Source: DATBAT01 sp963824805
Lineage (GTDB): Bacteria > Acidobacteriota > Terriglobia > Terriglobales > Acidobacteriaceae
Assembly (NCBI GenBank): GCA_963824805.1
Contig: CAWGQZ010000065.1
Coordinates: 55,456 to 119,455, forward strand
DNA: 64,000 nt
Direction of reading: 5' to 3'
Position 1 is the first letter of the stretch, and the number at the start of each line of letters is the position of its first letter. The translations under genes were made by a program, and so were the position numbers. Positions 9,662 through 19,646 of this stretch are shown piece after piece. Under the pieces are notes generated by a model. That model was not told where the DNA came from and did not search any database. It saw only the letters and a list, made by a program, of their open reading frames with translations.

Positions 9662-12092
9662 ATGGGCATCTTCCGCCAGAATCTTAGATCTGCCGTCCGA
9701 CAACTACAGCTCAATCCTGGCTTCACCTTCACCGTCGTCCTTACGCTTGCGCTTTCCATTGGGGCCAACACCGCCATCTTTTCCATAGTGAATGTGCTCA
9801 TGTTGAAGAGCCTGCCCTACTCACAACCGGAGCGCATGGGTACCATCTACACCCGAGTGACCGGCCCTGCGCCCTCCGATGAGCGGCACCACCTGAACGG
9901 TGAGCAATGGGAGCTGCTGCGCGACCATGTCCCCTCGCTGATATCGGCGATTGCGGGTCCCAGATCGTCGGGGGTCAATTTCCAAACCGGGTCGCGGGTG
10001 CAGTACCTGCATGCGGGAAGAGTCTCGGCCCACTATTTCGACGTCCTGGCCATTCGCCCAGTCATCGGGCGCAACTTCTCGGAGGACGACGACCGTCCGC
10101 ATGGGCCAAAGGTGGTTCTCCTGAGCTACCGATTGTGGCGATCTACCCTAGGCTCGAATCCCGATATCTTAGGCGCGCCGGTTCAATTAAAAGGTGAACC
10201 CTACACGGTCATTGGAGTGCTCCCCGAGGGCGCAACCACCCCCCTCAATGCTGACCTATATATAGCGCTTCAGCCCAGCCGTGACGGGGAGGGCGGGGGA
10301 ACGAACTTCGACGCGATTACCCGGCTGCGCGATGGTGCCAACTGGCAACAAGCTGACGCGGAGATCGCTCATGCCTGGTCGCTTCGCACTCAGCGCTATG
10401 AACTAAGCAACAGCCCCGGGCGCGGTCGTCAGCTACTACTCCGTGCCCCTCCAGAAGGGGCAGTCCGCCGAATTGCGTCCGCAGGTTTTGACCTTGATGG
10501 TGGCAGCCGGGCTCATCCTGCTGATCGCGTGTGCCAATCTTGCCGGCCTGACCCTGGTGCGCATGTTGCGGCGCACTCCAGAAGTTGCTACCCGATTGGC
10601 GCTCGGCGCCTCGCGCTGGCAAATTCAAAAGCAACTGTGGGCCGAGAACCTGGTGCTCGCGCTTCTGGGCGGAGCCGCTGGTGTGGCAGTCGGTTTTGCC
10701 GCCCTCCGCGGCTTGCTCTTGCTTCTCCCCGAATATTTCTTGCCTATAGCCAGTGTGTCGCTTGATATTCGCGGGTTGCTGTTTGCGTTTCTCGCGTCTT
10801 TGCTGACCAGCGTGCTGTTTGGCATGCTTCCCGCTCTTTCGGTGAGACGGTTCGACCTCCGGTCGGCTATCGCCAGCCGGGAATTCACCCGTGGCGACCG
10901 GCTTCGCCTGCGGCAGGCATTGATCGCCGGTGAGGTCGCGCTCACCGTGGTCTTACTTGCGGGCTCGGGTCTGACCATCCGCACGCTGGTTCACCTGGAG
11001 ACCTTGCCGCCCGGGTTTAACGCAACCGGAGTGATGACCGCCAAAGCATCCCTGGATGACGCGCGCTTTCACGACCCGGTTGCTTTCAAGAAGTTGCTGG
11101 ACGACAGCATCCTGGCCATGCGCCAGATCCCCGGCGTCGAGCACGCCGCGGTCGGGCTCAGCCTCCCCTACGAGCGTTCGCTGAATAGTGGCGTCGCACT
11201 CAGCGATGGCAAAGAGGCGGGGAAACAAGTCATGACAGGGGAGGTTTATGTCACGCCGGATTATTTTTTCGTGTTGCAGATCCCGGTCCTGGCGGGACGC
11301 GCTTTCAGCGGCGCGGACGGCCCAACCTCACAACACGTTGCCATCGTCAACCGTACCTTCGCGCGCAAGTTTTTCCACGGGGAAAATCCGGTTGGCCGTC
11401 ATGTAGACAAAGATACGGTGATCGTCGGAATGGTGGAAGATGTGGCCATCCCTCCGGGCCTGGAGGCCACCGCCCCTTTGGCCGACGAAGAGGAAATGTA
11501 CATCCCGGCCACGCAAGTCGAGGCCCGCGCGCTCGCCTTGCTCCATATCTGGTTCCAGCCCAGTTGGATCGTCCGCACCGGCGGTCCGGTCGAAGGATTG
11601 ACCGCGCAGATGCAACGAGCCCTGGCAAGTGTCGATCCCAACCTGCCGTTTTCAGGCTTCTATCGTATGAAGGACCTGTTGGCGAAGACGCTTGCGATCC
11701 AGCGTGTGGAGGTCGCCCTCCTGAGCACGATGGCAACACTGGCCCTGCTCCTGAGTACGGTCGGAATCTTCGCACTGGTGGCGAATATCGTGGCCCAGAG
11801 GAGGCGCGAAATCGGCATCCGCATTGCTCTGGGCTCAACCATTCCTCAAGCCATGCTGAATATCGGGACGCCCGGGGTACGAGCCTCCGCGCTAGGACTA
11901 GTTCTGGGTTTGACCCTATCAGCTGGAGTATTGCGCGTTCTAAAGAGCGTGATCTATGGAGTCGGCGTCTACGACGCGCCAACCATCCTTGCCGTCGTTT
12001 TAATGCTGGCATGCACGACTCTCGTTGCCATCGTGGTTCCAACCATGCGAATTGCGCAGATCGACCCCGCGCAGACCCTGCGCGACGAATAG
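9662..12092 (+). CDS. ADOP-type MacB/FtsX-like permease 1, one frameshift
   Basis: About 810 residues when rejoined, the size of Acidobacterial duplicated orphan permeases. Order: first membrane helix (FTFTVVLTLALSIGANTAIFS, a near-diagnostic motif), MacB-type periplasmic core domain, FtsX-like three-helix block (LILLIACANLAGLTLVRM), a second periplasmic domain and a second FtsX block ending IDPAQTLRDE. The frame shifts once at about 10418-10420: the reading SPGR should be SPGAVVSYYSVPLQKGQ, which one fewer G in the CCCCGGG run would restore. ADOP proteins occur without an adjacent ATPase or membrane-fusion partner, as here, and their substrates are not known. The two-component genes follow after 117 bases. 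Confidence 0.88.
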
Positions 12093-12209
12093 GAGGACCC
12101 ATCCGCTTGAGCACTACCGGAACCGAACCTACCGAACATCCATTGTCATAGCAAAGCCCTATCCCTCCAGGCTAAACTTATCCGGTTCCTGGATCGCAGT
12201 GAGTTCCCT

Positions 12210-14039
12210 GTGTTTTCATTGACCCCACCAATATTGCGCCGTCGTTCGCTCTGGCGCCGGCGTGCCCCGGTAAGCTCCGGAGAGATCCGGCGTATCGAGC
12301 GCTGGCTCGCGACTGCGCGCGTCCTGCTCGCCGCCTGCGCCTTGGTCGCGGTGCTGATGAATGCAGGAGGGATCCGCTATTCAGTATGGGCAGGAGGCTT
12401 GCTCGCTTTCTATCTGGCGCAGGGTGTCATCATTATCCTGCTGTTGCGCCGGCGGCAGCAGTCCACCCTGGCTTTTCGCCTGCTGGTTCACGGTGGGGAC
12501 ATCGTCTGGCCGGCCTTAATTTCCCTGTTTGCCAGTGGAGAAGGGAACCCGTTCTTCCTCTTTTTCGTCTTCGTATTGGCCGCGGCCGCCTACCGCTGGG
12601 GCCTGTGGGAGACGGTCGGCACCGCCGCCGCGTCACTGTTCTTCTTGTGGGCTGAGAGCCTGGTTGTTCATTTTGGTTTTGCCGCATGGGCAAACCAAAT
12701 GTTGATCTCCTTGCATCTCCCGCTGTTTCGCATTCAGATCGTCAATTTCGAGCCTCGCGACTTGTTCATGCGATCCATTTACCTGCTGGTGATGGGCGTG
12801 CTGCTCGGGTACCTGGCGGAACAGCAAAAGCAACTTCGTTCCGAAAAGGCGGTCATCGCACGGGTTCTAGCCGGCGTTCGGCTCGAAGCCGGGCTGACCG
12901 GAACCTTGCAGGAAATTCTCAGCGACCTGCTTACCATCTATGGGGCATCTGCGGCCTGGGTCGCCTCCCAGGAAGCCAATAGCCAGCACGTATTCGTGGG
13001 GGAAATATCCGCGGTGAACGGAACTCCAACTGTGCTGCACTGGCGCGAGTCGGCGGGCAATGATCGGGATGCAGTCTTGTACGAATCTTCGGTGGATACC
13101 TGTTACGTCAAACGCAATCACGCCGGGTTTGATTCCATCGGATTGGACCACGAGGGGAATGAGGTCTCCGATTTCATCCCGAGTTTCGTAGACGCACTGG
13201 TCAAGCAACGGCCTTTTGACAGCTTGACGACGGTTTCGTTTCTCATGGGAAAGGAATGGTCGGGGCGCATCTTTCTGTTCGATCCCGCCCTAACTGCGGA
13301 TATCGAAGAAGAGTTGCGCTTCTTGCAGGAATTCGTCCGCCAGGTTGGGCCGGCAGTGTACAACGTCTACCTGCTGCGCCGCCTGCGATTGCGGGCCGGT
13401 GCGGTGGAGCGCGCCCGATTTGCCCGCGAGTTGCACGACGGCGCGGTGCAGTCCCTGATCGCGGTCGAAATGCAAGTGGACGTGCTTCGCCGCCAGGCGC
13501 CCGAAAGACCCGATATTGTTACCGACGAGCTGGCACGAATTCAATCGCTGCTGCGTGAAGAAGTGCTCAAGCTGCGCGAGTTGATGCAGGAAATGAAGTC
13601 GCTCGATCTCGACTCCAGGAAGTTGCTCGGCTTTCTCAGCGACACTGTGGAGCGCTTCCAACGCGAAACCGGAATCGCGGCCCGTTTCGTTACCGACCTG
13701 GAAGACGTCGAAATGCCGCAGCAAATGTGTCGCGAACTGGCGCGCATCGTTCAGGAAGGTCTGGTGAATGTTCGTAAGCACAGCAAGGCGCAACACGCTC
13801 TGGTTCGTCTTGGCGCTTACGATGGAAAGTGGCAGGTCGTAATCGAAGATGATGGCCGGGGCTTTCCTTTTGAAGGCCGGCTGACGCAGTCTGAACTGGA
13901 AGAACAACGAAAGGCACCCGTGATCATTCAGGAACGGGTTCGTTTGCTGGCGGGCAAACTCACGATAGAATCAAATCCCGGACGGGGATCTCGTCTGGAG
14001 ATTGACGTTCCTCAAACCCGCGAAGTCGCCTATGGATAA
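12210..14039 (+). CDS. NarX-type sensor histidine kinase (HisKA_3)
   Basis: 609 residues. The N-terminal 200 hold about six hydrophobic helices with no large periplasmic loop, so the sensed signal is probably membrane or intracellular. A coiled linker (EQQKQLRSEKAVIARVLAGV) and a GAF-like middle (about 220-390) follow. The dimerisation/phosphoacceptor motif is FARELHDGAVQSL (His about 408), and the HATPase domain shows an N box (EGLVNVRKHSKA), G1 (EDDGRGF) and G2 (GRGSRLEID). This is the LuxR-partner class of kinase. The start is GTG 12210 without a strong Shine-Dalgarno site. Its stop overlaps the response regulator start by 8 bases, so the two are translated together. Confidence 0.9.
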   Translation: MFSLTPPILRRRSLWRRRAPVSSGEIRRIERWLATARVLLAACALVAVLMNAGGIRYSVWAGGLLAFYLAQGVIIILLLRRRQQSTLAFRLLVHGGDIVWPALISLFASGEGNPFFLFFVFVLAAAAYRWGLWETVGTAAASLFFLWAESLVVHFGFAAWANQMLISLHLPLFRIQIVNFEPRDLFMRSIYLLVMGVLLGYLAEQQKQLRSEKAVIARVLAGVRLEAGLTGTLQEILSDLLTIYGASAAWVASQEANSQHVFVGEISAVNGTPTVLHWRESAGNDRDAVLYESSVDTCYVKRNHAGFDSIGLDHEGNEVSDFIPSFVDALVKQRPFDSLTTVSFLMGKEWSGRIFLFDPALTADIEEELRFLQEFVRQVGPAVYNVYLLRRLRLRAGAVERARFARELHDGAVQSLIAVEMQVDVLRRQAPERPDIVTDELARIQSLLREEVLKLRELMQEMKSLDLDSRKLLGFLSDTVERFQRETGIAARFVTDLEDVEMPQQMCRELARIVQEGLVNVRKHSKAQHALVRLGAYDGKWQVVIEDDGRGFPFEGRLTQSELEEQRKAPVIIQERVRLLAGKLTIESNPGRGSRLEIDVPQTREVAYG

Positions 14040-14718
14040 CAAGAAACAGCAGATCAACATCGTCATTGCTGACGACCATCCAATTTTTCGGGATGGCCTC
14101 CGGCGTCTTCTCGAGGCCGAATCCAACCTCAAAGTGATTGGCGAAGCCCAGGACGGAGCGGAGGCGGTTCGCCTCGCCCACCAACTCAAGCCGGATATTC
14201 TTCTGCTCGATCTGGCGATGCCCCGTCATCCCGGCCTGGAAGCCTTGCGTGAACTAAGCACGAATACGACCTCACACCCGGTCCGCGTGATCCTGCTGAC
14301 CGCGGCTGCCGAGAAGGCCCAAATCGTCGAAGCCCTACAGTTGGGCGCTCGTGGCGTGGTGCTCAAAGACTCCGCCACCCAGTTGTTATTGAAAGCGATT
14401 CATACCGTCATGTCGGGTGAGTACTGGGTCGGGCGGGAGAGTGTTTCGAACCTGGTGCAGTATCTCCGCACCCTGGTGCAATCCTCAGGAGAAGAAGCCC
14501 GGCAAAGGAAATTCGGCCTTACCCCTCGCGAACTGGAAATCGTCTCTGCTGTGGTTGCCGGATACTCCAATAAGGAAATCGCTGAATATTTCAAGATCAG
14601 CGAAGACACCGTGAAACACCACCTCAGTAATATCTTCGATAAGCTGGGTGTTTCTACCCGGTTGGAACTGGCTTTGTTTGCCGTGAACCAGTCCTTGCCC
14701 CTCAAGACAATCGTCTAA
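14032..14718 (+). CDS. NarL/FixJ-family response regulator
   Basis: 228 residues from ATG 14032, the codon that overlaps the kinase stop; the longer TTG start at 14002 would sit inside the kinase gene. The receiver domain has the acidic pair in VIADDHP, the phosphoacceptor Asp60 in PDILLLDLAMP and a conserved Lys in VVLKDSATQLLLKAI. The C-terminal LuxR-type helix-turn-helix is LTPRELEIVSAVVAGYSNKE followed by IAEYFKISEDTVKHHLSNIF. It should bind DNA after phosphorylation by the preceding kinase. The gene 150 bases downstream is a Flp-type pilin, a possible but unproven target. Confidence 0.93.
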   Translation: MDNKKQQINIVIADDHPIFRDGLRRLLEAESNLKVIGEAQDGAEAVRLAHQLKPDILLLDLAMPRHPGLEALRELSTNTTSHPVRVILLTAAAEKAQIVEALQLGARGVVLKDSATQLLLKAIHTVMSGEYWVGRESVSNLVQYLRTLVQSSGEEARQRKFGLTPRELEIVSAVVAGYSNKEIAEYFKISEDTVKHHLSNIFDKLGVSTRLELALFAVNQSLPLKTIV

Positions 14719-14871
14719 AACACGAGGGTCGTAGCACTTTGGTGCCAGCAATTAACACGCAAGGGCTATTGGAGGCCGCGTGCAACTCGCGTACCATCGT
14801 TGCGTGGAAGCTTGGGGACTGCCCCCAGTGCTCACCCGCTCCAAGCGGGTAGCAAACCCCAGGAGGGTAAT

Positions 14872-15036
14872 GTGGCGAAATTCTTAAAGACACTTTGGCA
14901 AGACGAACAGGGACAGGACATCGCAGAATACGCGGTCATGTTGGCCGTCATTCTGGTGATTGTCGTCGGGACCATCCGCCTTATCGGTTCCAACGCCAAC
15001 AATGTGTTCTCGTCGGTTGGCAGCGCGATTCAGTAG
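14872..15036 (+). CDS. Flp/Fap-type pilin subunit
   Basis: A 54-residue protein with the Flp pilin signature: a short basic leader, QGQDIAEYAVML with the Glu and Tyr at positions +5/+6 of the mature form, and a single long hydrophobic helix (AVMLAVILVIVVGTIRLIG). Prepilin peptidase cleavage would fall in the preceding EQGQ region. GTG 14872 is the start, because AGGAGGG (14861-14867) stands just before it; the overlapping ATG at 14870 reads into a stop after five codons. No Tad/Cpa assembly genes are in the window, so assembly would depend on a distant locus. A strong terminator closes the gene. Confidence 0.85.
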   Translation: MAKFLKTLWQDEQGQDIAEYAVMLAVILVIVVGTIRLIGSNANNVFSSVGSAIQ

Positions 15037-15132
15037 TCTCTCCTTAAATCATCCTCGAACATTAGGCTGATCCGGACCGGTATTGAGCGCAGGGCTGGTA
15101 CGCCTGGTCCACTTTCTCTGTAGCCTCAAAAG

Positions 15133-15164
15133 AAAAAGGGGTTCGACTAATCGAACCCCTTTTT
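15133..15164. terminator. bidirectional rho-independent terminator
   Basis: AAAAAGGGGTTCGA (15133-15146) and TCGAACCCCTTTTT (15151-15164) form a perfect 14-bp stem around CTAA. The A-tract and T-tract make it work on both strands, ending the pilin transcript on the plus strand and the convergent M48 transcript on the minus strand. Confidence 0.93.
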
Positions 15165-15183
15165 GTATTTCCTGCCAGGCAAA

Positions 15184-16896
15184 CTACTTAGCCGGTTCAG
15201 TAAGCGCGACCTTGTCCGGAGCCGCATTCGAATAACGCGTCAGATAGGGAAAGAATGGCGTAACTTCGAATGGCATCTTTTCCCGCGCCGAGGTCAGAGC
15301 TACCGGCTTTGCCTTCACCAGTTCGACTCTGGTTGTCCACGGATCAAGCCTGATTCGTCCACCCAACGGCAACGCGGCCACCTGATCGGTGCGGCGCATT
15401 TCCAGTTGTGGGGCGGAGTTCATCAGGGCGCTCATGCGGATTGTCTTCGCATCCGCCAGGCTGTTGCCCAGGTGCGACCGGATCAGATTCTTTAAATCCG
15501 GGGCTCTCATTTGCAATGCCTTCAGGAACAGGGCAGCGCTCTGCAGCTTGTTCTTGTAAGGAGAATTGTCGAGTAACTCGAGCGCTCGCTTATCAGCAGC
15601 TTCCTCGTCCTCAGGGTTACGCGTGAAATCAAGATGGTCAAAGGTATTTTCATCCGCAAAGAACATGCGGTCGTTGAAGGCCACCTTGGTATCCAGGCGA
15701 TGTCCCAGATTAATGTGGCTCAGCTCGTGGGCAATCACCATGGCGAGTGAAGACTCGTCAGGCAGAACGTCGAGTAGACCGCGGCTGAGCACGATGGTAT
15801 GCCCGATGGTAAAGGACTCGAGCGGCAAGGTGAGCAGCACTCTGGTTCGAACTTCTGGTTCGATGTTGAGATTGTTGGTGACGATCAGATTGTTGGCGAC
15901 GGTTTGCAGAATCTTGTCGACCTCGCCTTCGGGCGCCAGCAGTCCTACTTTCTGCAGTCGCTCCATTACGTTGTCCTCTGCCTGCCGCTCCCAGAGCCGC
16001 TCGCTCTCGACCGGTGTCGCATCCTGATTGGCTTCGGTTTGGTCATGTACGGAATCGGGAGCATCCACCAGGATCTGGGTGAATTCCTCATTATGCTGGC
16101 GTTTCAAATCGTAGCCCCAGAGTCGCGTCTGGGCCTTGAATTGATAGTCATTCTTGAAACCACTCTTCATCCCCGACTCTTCGCTGTAGATGAACGAAGG
16201 GATCCACATTCCCGGGCGCAGATTCAGGCGCCAGCTGTCGAAGTGCAGGTAGTGCGCGAAACGGGGAGCGGGGCCGTAGGTTCCGTTAAAACGCACCACG
16301 TTGTAGTCGCGGTCCTCCACCCAGATGCGTCCGATAAACCGTCCGGTACCCGAGCCCTTGCGTGGTTGAACGTCGATCACCAGGCAGCGAATCTCCCCCA
16401 GGAACTCGCGGCGGATGAAGGTGAAATCGTAATTCTGGCGCTGTATGTTGTCGTCCAGAACCGCCATTTGCGCGAATCCGCGAGGAATAAAGTGGGTGGT
16501 GTAAACTCCGGTAAACTTCGAGAAAATGCCCTTTTTCTTCTTTCCTGATTCATCCAGGAAGGCGCGGTCTTTGACCTGGTCCTCAAGATCGAAGCGCCCA
16601 AGGAAGTACTGGTCGCCGGCCGGCACCAATCCAACTTCATGGTCAGTTCGCATGGTTTGGATGTAGGTTTCAACCAGCGGATGCGCCTGATGCATCTGTT
16701 CGTTGAAAATTCTTTCCCGCGCCACGATACGGTCTACTACCTGATCAAACGAGCCGGGGGTGGAACTGGAGGTCTCCGTCGGAGCGGCTGCCGGTTTAGT
16801 GGAAGAGGTAGAGGCGGAACCGTTTTGACCAAGGGCCCAGGTAGGAAGAACAAGAACCACAGCAGCAGATACGAGGATACCCTTTAGATTAAGCAT
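15184..16896 (-). CDS. secreted M48 family metalloprotease
   Basis: 570 residues with a signal peptide (GILVSAAVVLVLPTWALGQ). The first about 280 residues are an uncharacterised beta-rich region; the M48 zinc motif HELSH is in VIAHELSHINLGHR at about residue 390, followed by the third-ligand region around DEEAADKRALELLD. This layout resembles acidobacterial M48 proteins rather than compact HtpX or BepA. AAGGGA upstream of ATG 16896 supports the start. The TonB-like gene ends 27 bases upstream on the same strand, so the two are probably co-transcribed. It probably acts in envelope protein quality control or processing; this is inference. Confidence 0.88.
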   Translation of the reverse strand: MLNLKGILVSAAVVLVLPTWALGQNGSASTSSTKPAAAPTETSSSTPGSFDQVVDRIVARERIFNEQMHQAHPLVETYIQTMRTDHEVGLVPAGDQYFLGRFDLEDQVKDRAFLDESGKKKKGIFSKFTGVYTTHFIPRGFAQMAVLDDNIQRQNYDFTFIRREFLGEIRCLVIDVQPRKGSGTGRFIGRIWVEDRDYNVVRFNGTYGPAPRFAHYLHFDSWRLNLRPGMWIPSFIYSEESGMKSGFKNDYQFKAQTRLWGYDLKRQHNEEFTQILVDAPDSVHDQTEANQDATPVESERLWERQAEDNVMERLQKVGLLAPEGEVDKILQTVANNLIVTNNLNIEPEVRTRVLLTLPLESFTIGHTIVLSRGLLDVLPDESSLAMVIAHELSHINLGHRLDTKVAFNDRMFFADENTFDHLDFTRNPEDEEAADKRALELLDNSPYKNKLQSAALFLKALQMRAPDLKNLIRSHLGNSLADAKTIRMSALMNSAPQLEMRRTDQVAALPLGGRIRLDPWTTRVELVKAKPVALTSAREKMPFEVTPFFPYLTRYSNAAPDKVALTEPAK

Positions 16897-16923
16897 AAAA
16901 TCCCTTCGAGTTCGTTCCCACCC

Positions 16924-17979
16924 TCAGGCTAACTGGAAAACAATATGAAGCACGGCTGTGGAATCGGAAGGCTGACCGTCCCGCAGTGCCGGTTTGAAAT
17001 GGATTTCTTCGGCGGCATGGATGGCTGCTTCGTCGAGCCCATGGCCTAATCCACGAATGACGCGATTCACGCGTACCTTGCCGCCCGACTCGAATACCAC
17101 TTCGAGTAGCACCTCGCCCTCGATCCGCATTTTTCGGGCTTCTTCGGTATACAAGGGATTGGGTTTGGAAAGTACTTCTGCGGGTGTATTACGAGGCGCC
17201 GCGGAGGGCTCTGGGATTTTCGCCTTCGCCATAGTCGCGGTAGGTTCCGTATCGCCAAAACCTGCCTGTCGCACATTGCCGTTGCCACGGCTGTTGTTGC
17301 TGCGTCCGGTGTTGTCGCCGGTCGCTACCCCGTTTCCAAATCCTGCGCTGGCGACTACGCCGGGCTTGCCATTTGCGCCGCCGGTTCCGTTGCCATTCCC
17401 CGGTCCGGAAGGCAAATCGAAGGAACCCTTAGCGGCGATGGTGGCGGGCTTCCCGTTGTTGTTGTCTTTCGCAGGCACTCCATTGGGATCGCCAAAACCC
17501 CCGGTCTGCACATTCTTCGGAGCCGCCGCGATGGTGGGCGTTGCCGAACTTCCGGTAGAAAAAACTTCCGTCTTGACCAGTTGCCGGGGAATCACGGCGG
17601 TGGCCGGTGCAATCTGCATCGGCTTGACCGCAGCCACTTCAATTTTTGGCGCGGGCTGGACTTCTTCCAGCTTCGGCACCGGGCGACGAACTTCCGGGGG
17701 CAGGCGCAAAGCCTCCACCCGGGGTTCTACCGGAATCGGCTCGGTCTTGAAAACCTTCACCGGAGCAGGGGTGTGATTCACTGGCGGCGGCGTGTTTACC
17801 AGTTGGGTAACATGCATTTCCCGGATGGGTTGGACGATGACTTCAGGATGCAGAATGGCTATCCACGCGAGCGCAACCGTGAGCACCGCCTGGGTGCCCA
17901 TGCTGAACACAAATTCCTTCCACGGTGGTCGTCGATGGGGAAGGCCAGCAAACAGATTGTGCTCGTCGGCGAAAGACAT
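16924..17979 (-). CDS. TonB-like protein with long low-complexity linker
   Basis: 351 residues. One membrane helix near the N-terminus (TQAVLTVALAWIAILHPEV) is followed by a Pro/Val-rich stretch (about 70-120), a Gly/Asn-rich linker (about 160-245, with repeats such as GNGNGTGG and AGFGN) and a C-terminal TonB domain (about 270-351) with EARKMRIEGEVLLEVVFESG and RVIRGLGHGLDEAA. It is a second TonB paralogue, distinct from the one at 5857-6681. Being 27 bases before the M48 gene it probably shares a transcript and perhaps a complex with it. Confidence 0.85.
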   Translation of the reverse strand: MSFADEHNLFAGLPHRRPPWKEFVFSMGTQAVLTVALAWIAILHPEVIVQPIREMHVTQLVNTPPPVNHTPAPVKVFKTEPIPVEPRVEALRLPPEVRRPVPKLEEVQPAPKIEVAAVKPMQIAPATAVIPRQLVKTEVFSTGSSATPTIAAAPKNVQTGGFGDPNGVPAKDNNNGKPATIAAKGSFDLPSGPGNGNGTGGANGKPGVVASAGFGNGVATGDNTGRSNNSRGNGNVRQAGFGDTEPTATMAKAKIPEPSAAPRNTPAEVLSKPNPLYTEEARKMRIEGEVLLEVVFESGGKVRVNRVIRGLGHGLDEAAIHAAEEIHFKPALRDGQPSDSTAVLHIVFQLA

Positions 17980-18284
17980 GAATCGATGCTTCCTTTGGCC
18001 AGAATGAACCGCTACGAAGGCTCATGTCGCCCGGCCCTTGTCCAAGTACCCAAAATCGGCCAGAAACATTAGCGCTTCCATTCCGTTGGGAGCACGCAGA
18101 GAACCACTTCCACGAGAAACAACAGAGGTAAGCACTTATGCCGTAATCATTTAGCTTACTTAGAATTCATGGTACCAAAAACATCGGCGGGGGCGACAAA
18201 AAACTTCCGCTTTATCCCCAGCCTCGGGCCATTTTGGGGAACTTCCGTAACTAACGGTATTCCACTTTCGGGTAGGTTACCGTT
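17980..18284. other. intergenic region, nothing recognised
   Basis: 305 bases between the divergent end of the TonB-like gene and the 3' end of the nucleotide-sugar dehydrogenase. The 5' side must contain the TonB-M48 promoter. GTAAGC and GCTTAC near 18128-18160 form a weak inverted repeat. No gene or convincing motif was found. Confidence 0.4.
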
Positions 18285-19646
18285 TCAGCACGGGACAATC
18301 TTCGGCGAGCGGATACCCCGGGTGGCATTACGACTATCGACCACCAACTGCGATTGCTTCACGATGTCGGCAAAGTCGTACTCGGAGTGGTCGGTGATGA
18401 CGAGAACGCAGTCGTATTGCCCCAGATTGTCGAGCGAAGAAGACGCCATCTGCAGATCGTAGTGGCGGCCGCGCCCGATGAAGGGAATGAAGGGATCGTG
18501 ATAACTGACCTCGGCTCCCTCCTTTTGCAGGAGTTCGATGATGGTCAGGGCTGGCGATTCACGCAGATCGTCAATGTCCTTTTTGTAGGCCACGCCCAGG
18601 ATCAGGACTTTCGCCCCGTTCAAAGACTTCTTGCGTTGGTTGAGCGCGCTGACCACGGAGGCGAGGACGTGGTACGGCATCGAGACGTTGATTTCTCCCG
18701 CAAGTTCGATGAAGCGCGTGCGGAAGTCGAATTCCTTGGCCTTCCAGGAAAGATAGAACGGATCCACCGGAATACAGTGGCCGCCAAGTCCGGGACCGGG
18801 AAAGAACGGTTGAAACCCGAAAGGTTTGGTGGAGGCGGCAGCAATGACCTCCCAGATATCCAGCCCCATCTTCAAAGACAGCAACTTCAGTTCATTGACC
18901 AGCGCAATGTTTACGCAGCGGTAGATATTTTCCAGCAGCTTGGCCATCTCGGCTGCTGCCGGAGAAGAGACCGGCACGGTGCGATGGAACACCGCGCCAT
19001 AAAGGCTGGCAGCAAGTGCGGAGGCCTGAGTGTCGAGGCCGCCGATCACTTTCGGAATATCGGCTCGCGCGACCGACTGGTTGCCCGGATCTTCGCGTTC
19101 GGGCGAGAACGCGACATAAAAACTATCGCCGGCTTCCGATCCGTTGCGCGCTGCTTTCAATCCCAATCGGTTGCCGCGTTCGAGAATCGGCACCAGAATT
19201 TCTTCGGTCGTACCCGGATAAGTTGTGCTCTCGAGCACCACCAGTTGTCCGGCGCGCAGGTGGGGCGCAACCGCTTCCGCGGTTCTCGTGATGTAGCTAA
19301 GGTCAGGTTCGTGGTACTCATCGAGCGGGGTTGGCACACAGATGATGATGGCGTCCGCCGTTTTCAGGGTGGAAAAATCCGCGGTAGCCTCAAAGCCTGC
19401 CTTGCGGGCGGCTTGAATTTCAGGGGAAGGAATTCGGTATATGTAGGTTTCCCCTTTCGCCAGCTTGGCCACCTTGCTGGGATCGACATCCAATCCCGTT
19501 ACGGGAAACTTCTGTCCGGAAAAAAGCAGGGCCAAAGGCAGACCAACATAGCCCAATCCGATCACGGCCACCCGTGCCTGGCGGGAATCAATTTTGCTCT
19601 TGGACTCAGAAAACTGGCTGGAGGCTGTCACTTGTGTCGTCATCAC
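18285..19646 (-). CDS. nucleotide-sugar (UDP-HexNAc type) dehydrogenase
   Basis: 453 residues of the UDP-glucose/UDP-N-acetylhexosamine 6-dehydrogenase family. The Rossmann motif is VAVIGLGYVGLPLA (about 26-39), the substrate-region ESTTYPGTTEE motif is at about residue 140, and the catalytic Cys is in GGHCIPVDPFYLSW (about residue 290). GAGEINV-type and KDIDDLRESP segments complete the C-terminal domain. Family members (WbpA, TviB, WecC) oxidise C6 of the sugar to a uronate using two NAD+, feeding O-antigen or exopolysaccharide synthesis. Which sugar is used cannot be told from sequence alone, and no glycosyltransferase genes flank it. The large antisense frame on the plus strand is a shadow. 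Confidence 0.92.
   Translation of the reverse strand: MMTTQVTASSQFSESKSKIDSRQARVAVIGLGYVGLPLALLFSGQKFPVTGLDVDPSKVAKLAKGETYIYRIPSPEIQAARKAGFEATADFSTLKTADAIIICVPTPLDEYHEPDLSYITRTAEAVAPHLRAGQLVVLESTTYPGTTEEILVPILERGNRLGLKAARNGSEAGDSFYVAFSPEREDPGNQSVARADIPKVIGGLDTQASALAASLYGAVFHRTVPVSSPAAAEMAKLLENIYRCVNIALVNELKLLSLKMGLDIWEVIAAASTKPFGFQPFFPGPGLGGHCIPVDPFYLSWKAKEFDFRTRFIELAGEINVSMPYHVLASVVSALNQRKKSLNGAKVLILGVAYKKDIDDLRESPALTIIELLQKEGAEVSYHDPFIPFIGRGRHYDLQMASSSLDNLGQYDCVLVITDHSEYDFADIVKQSQLVVDSRNATRGIRSPKIVPC

Noticed and set aside
11347..12114. 255-codon minus-strand frame
   Set aside because: It lies antisense to ADOP permease 1, is Arg/Pro/Ser rich and has no start signal.
14745..14860. Possible riboswitch before the pilin gene
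   Set aside because: ACGCAAGGGC and inverted GC segments are present, but the conserved core of cyclic dinucleotide aptamers is absent.
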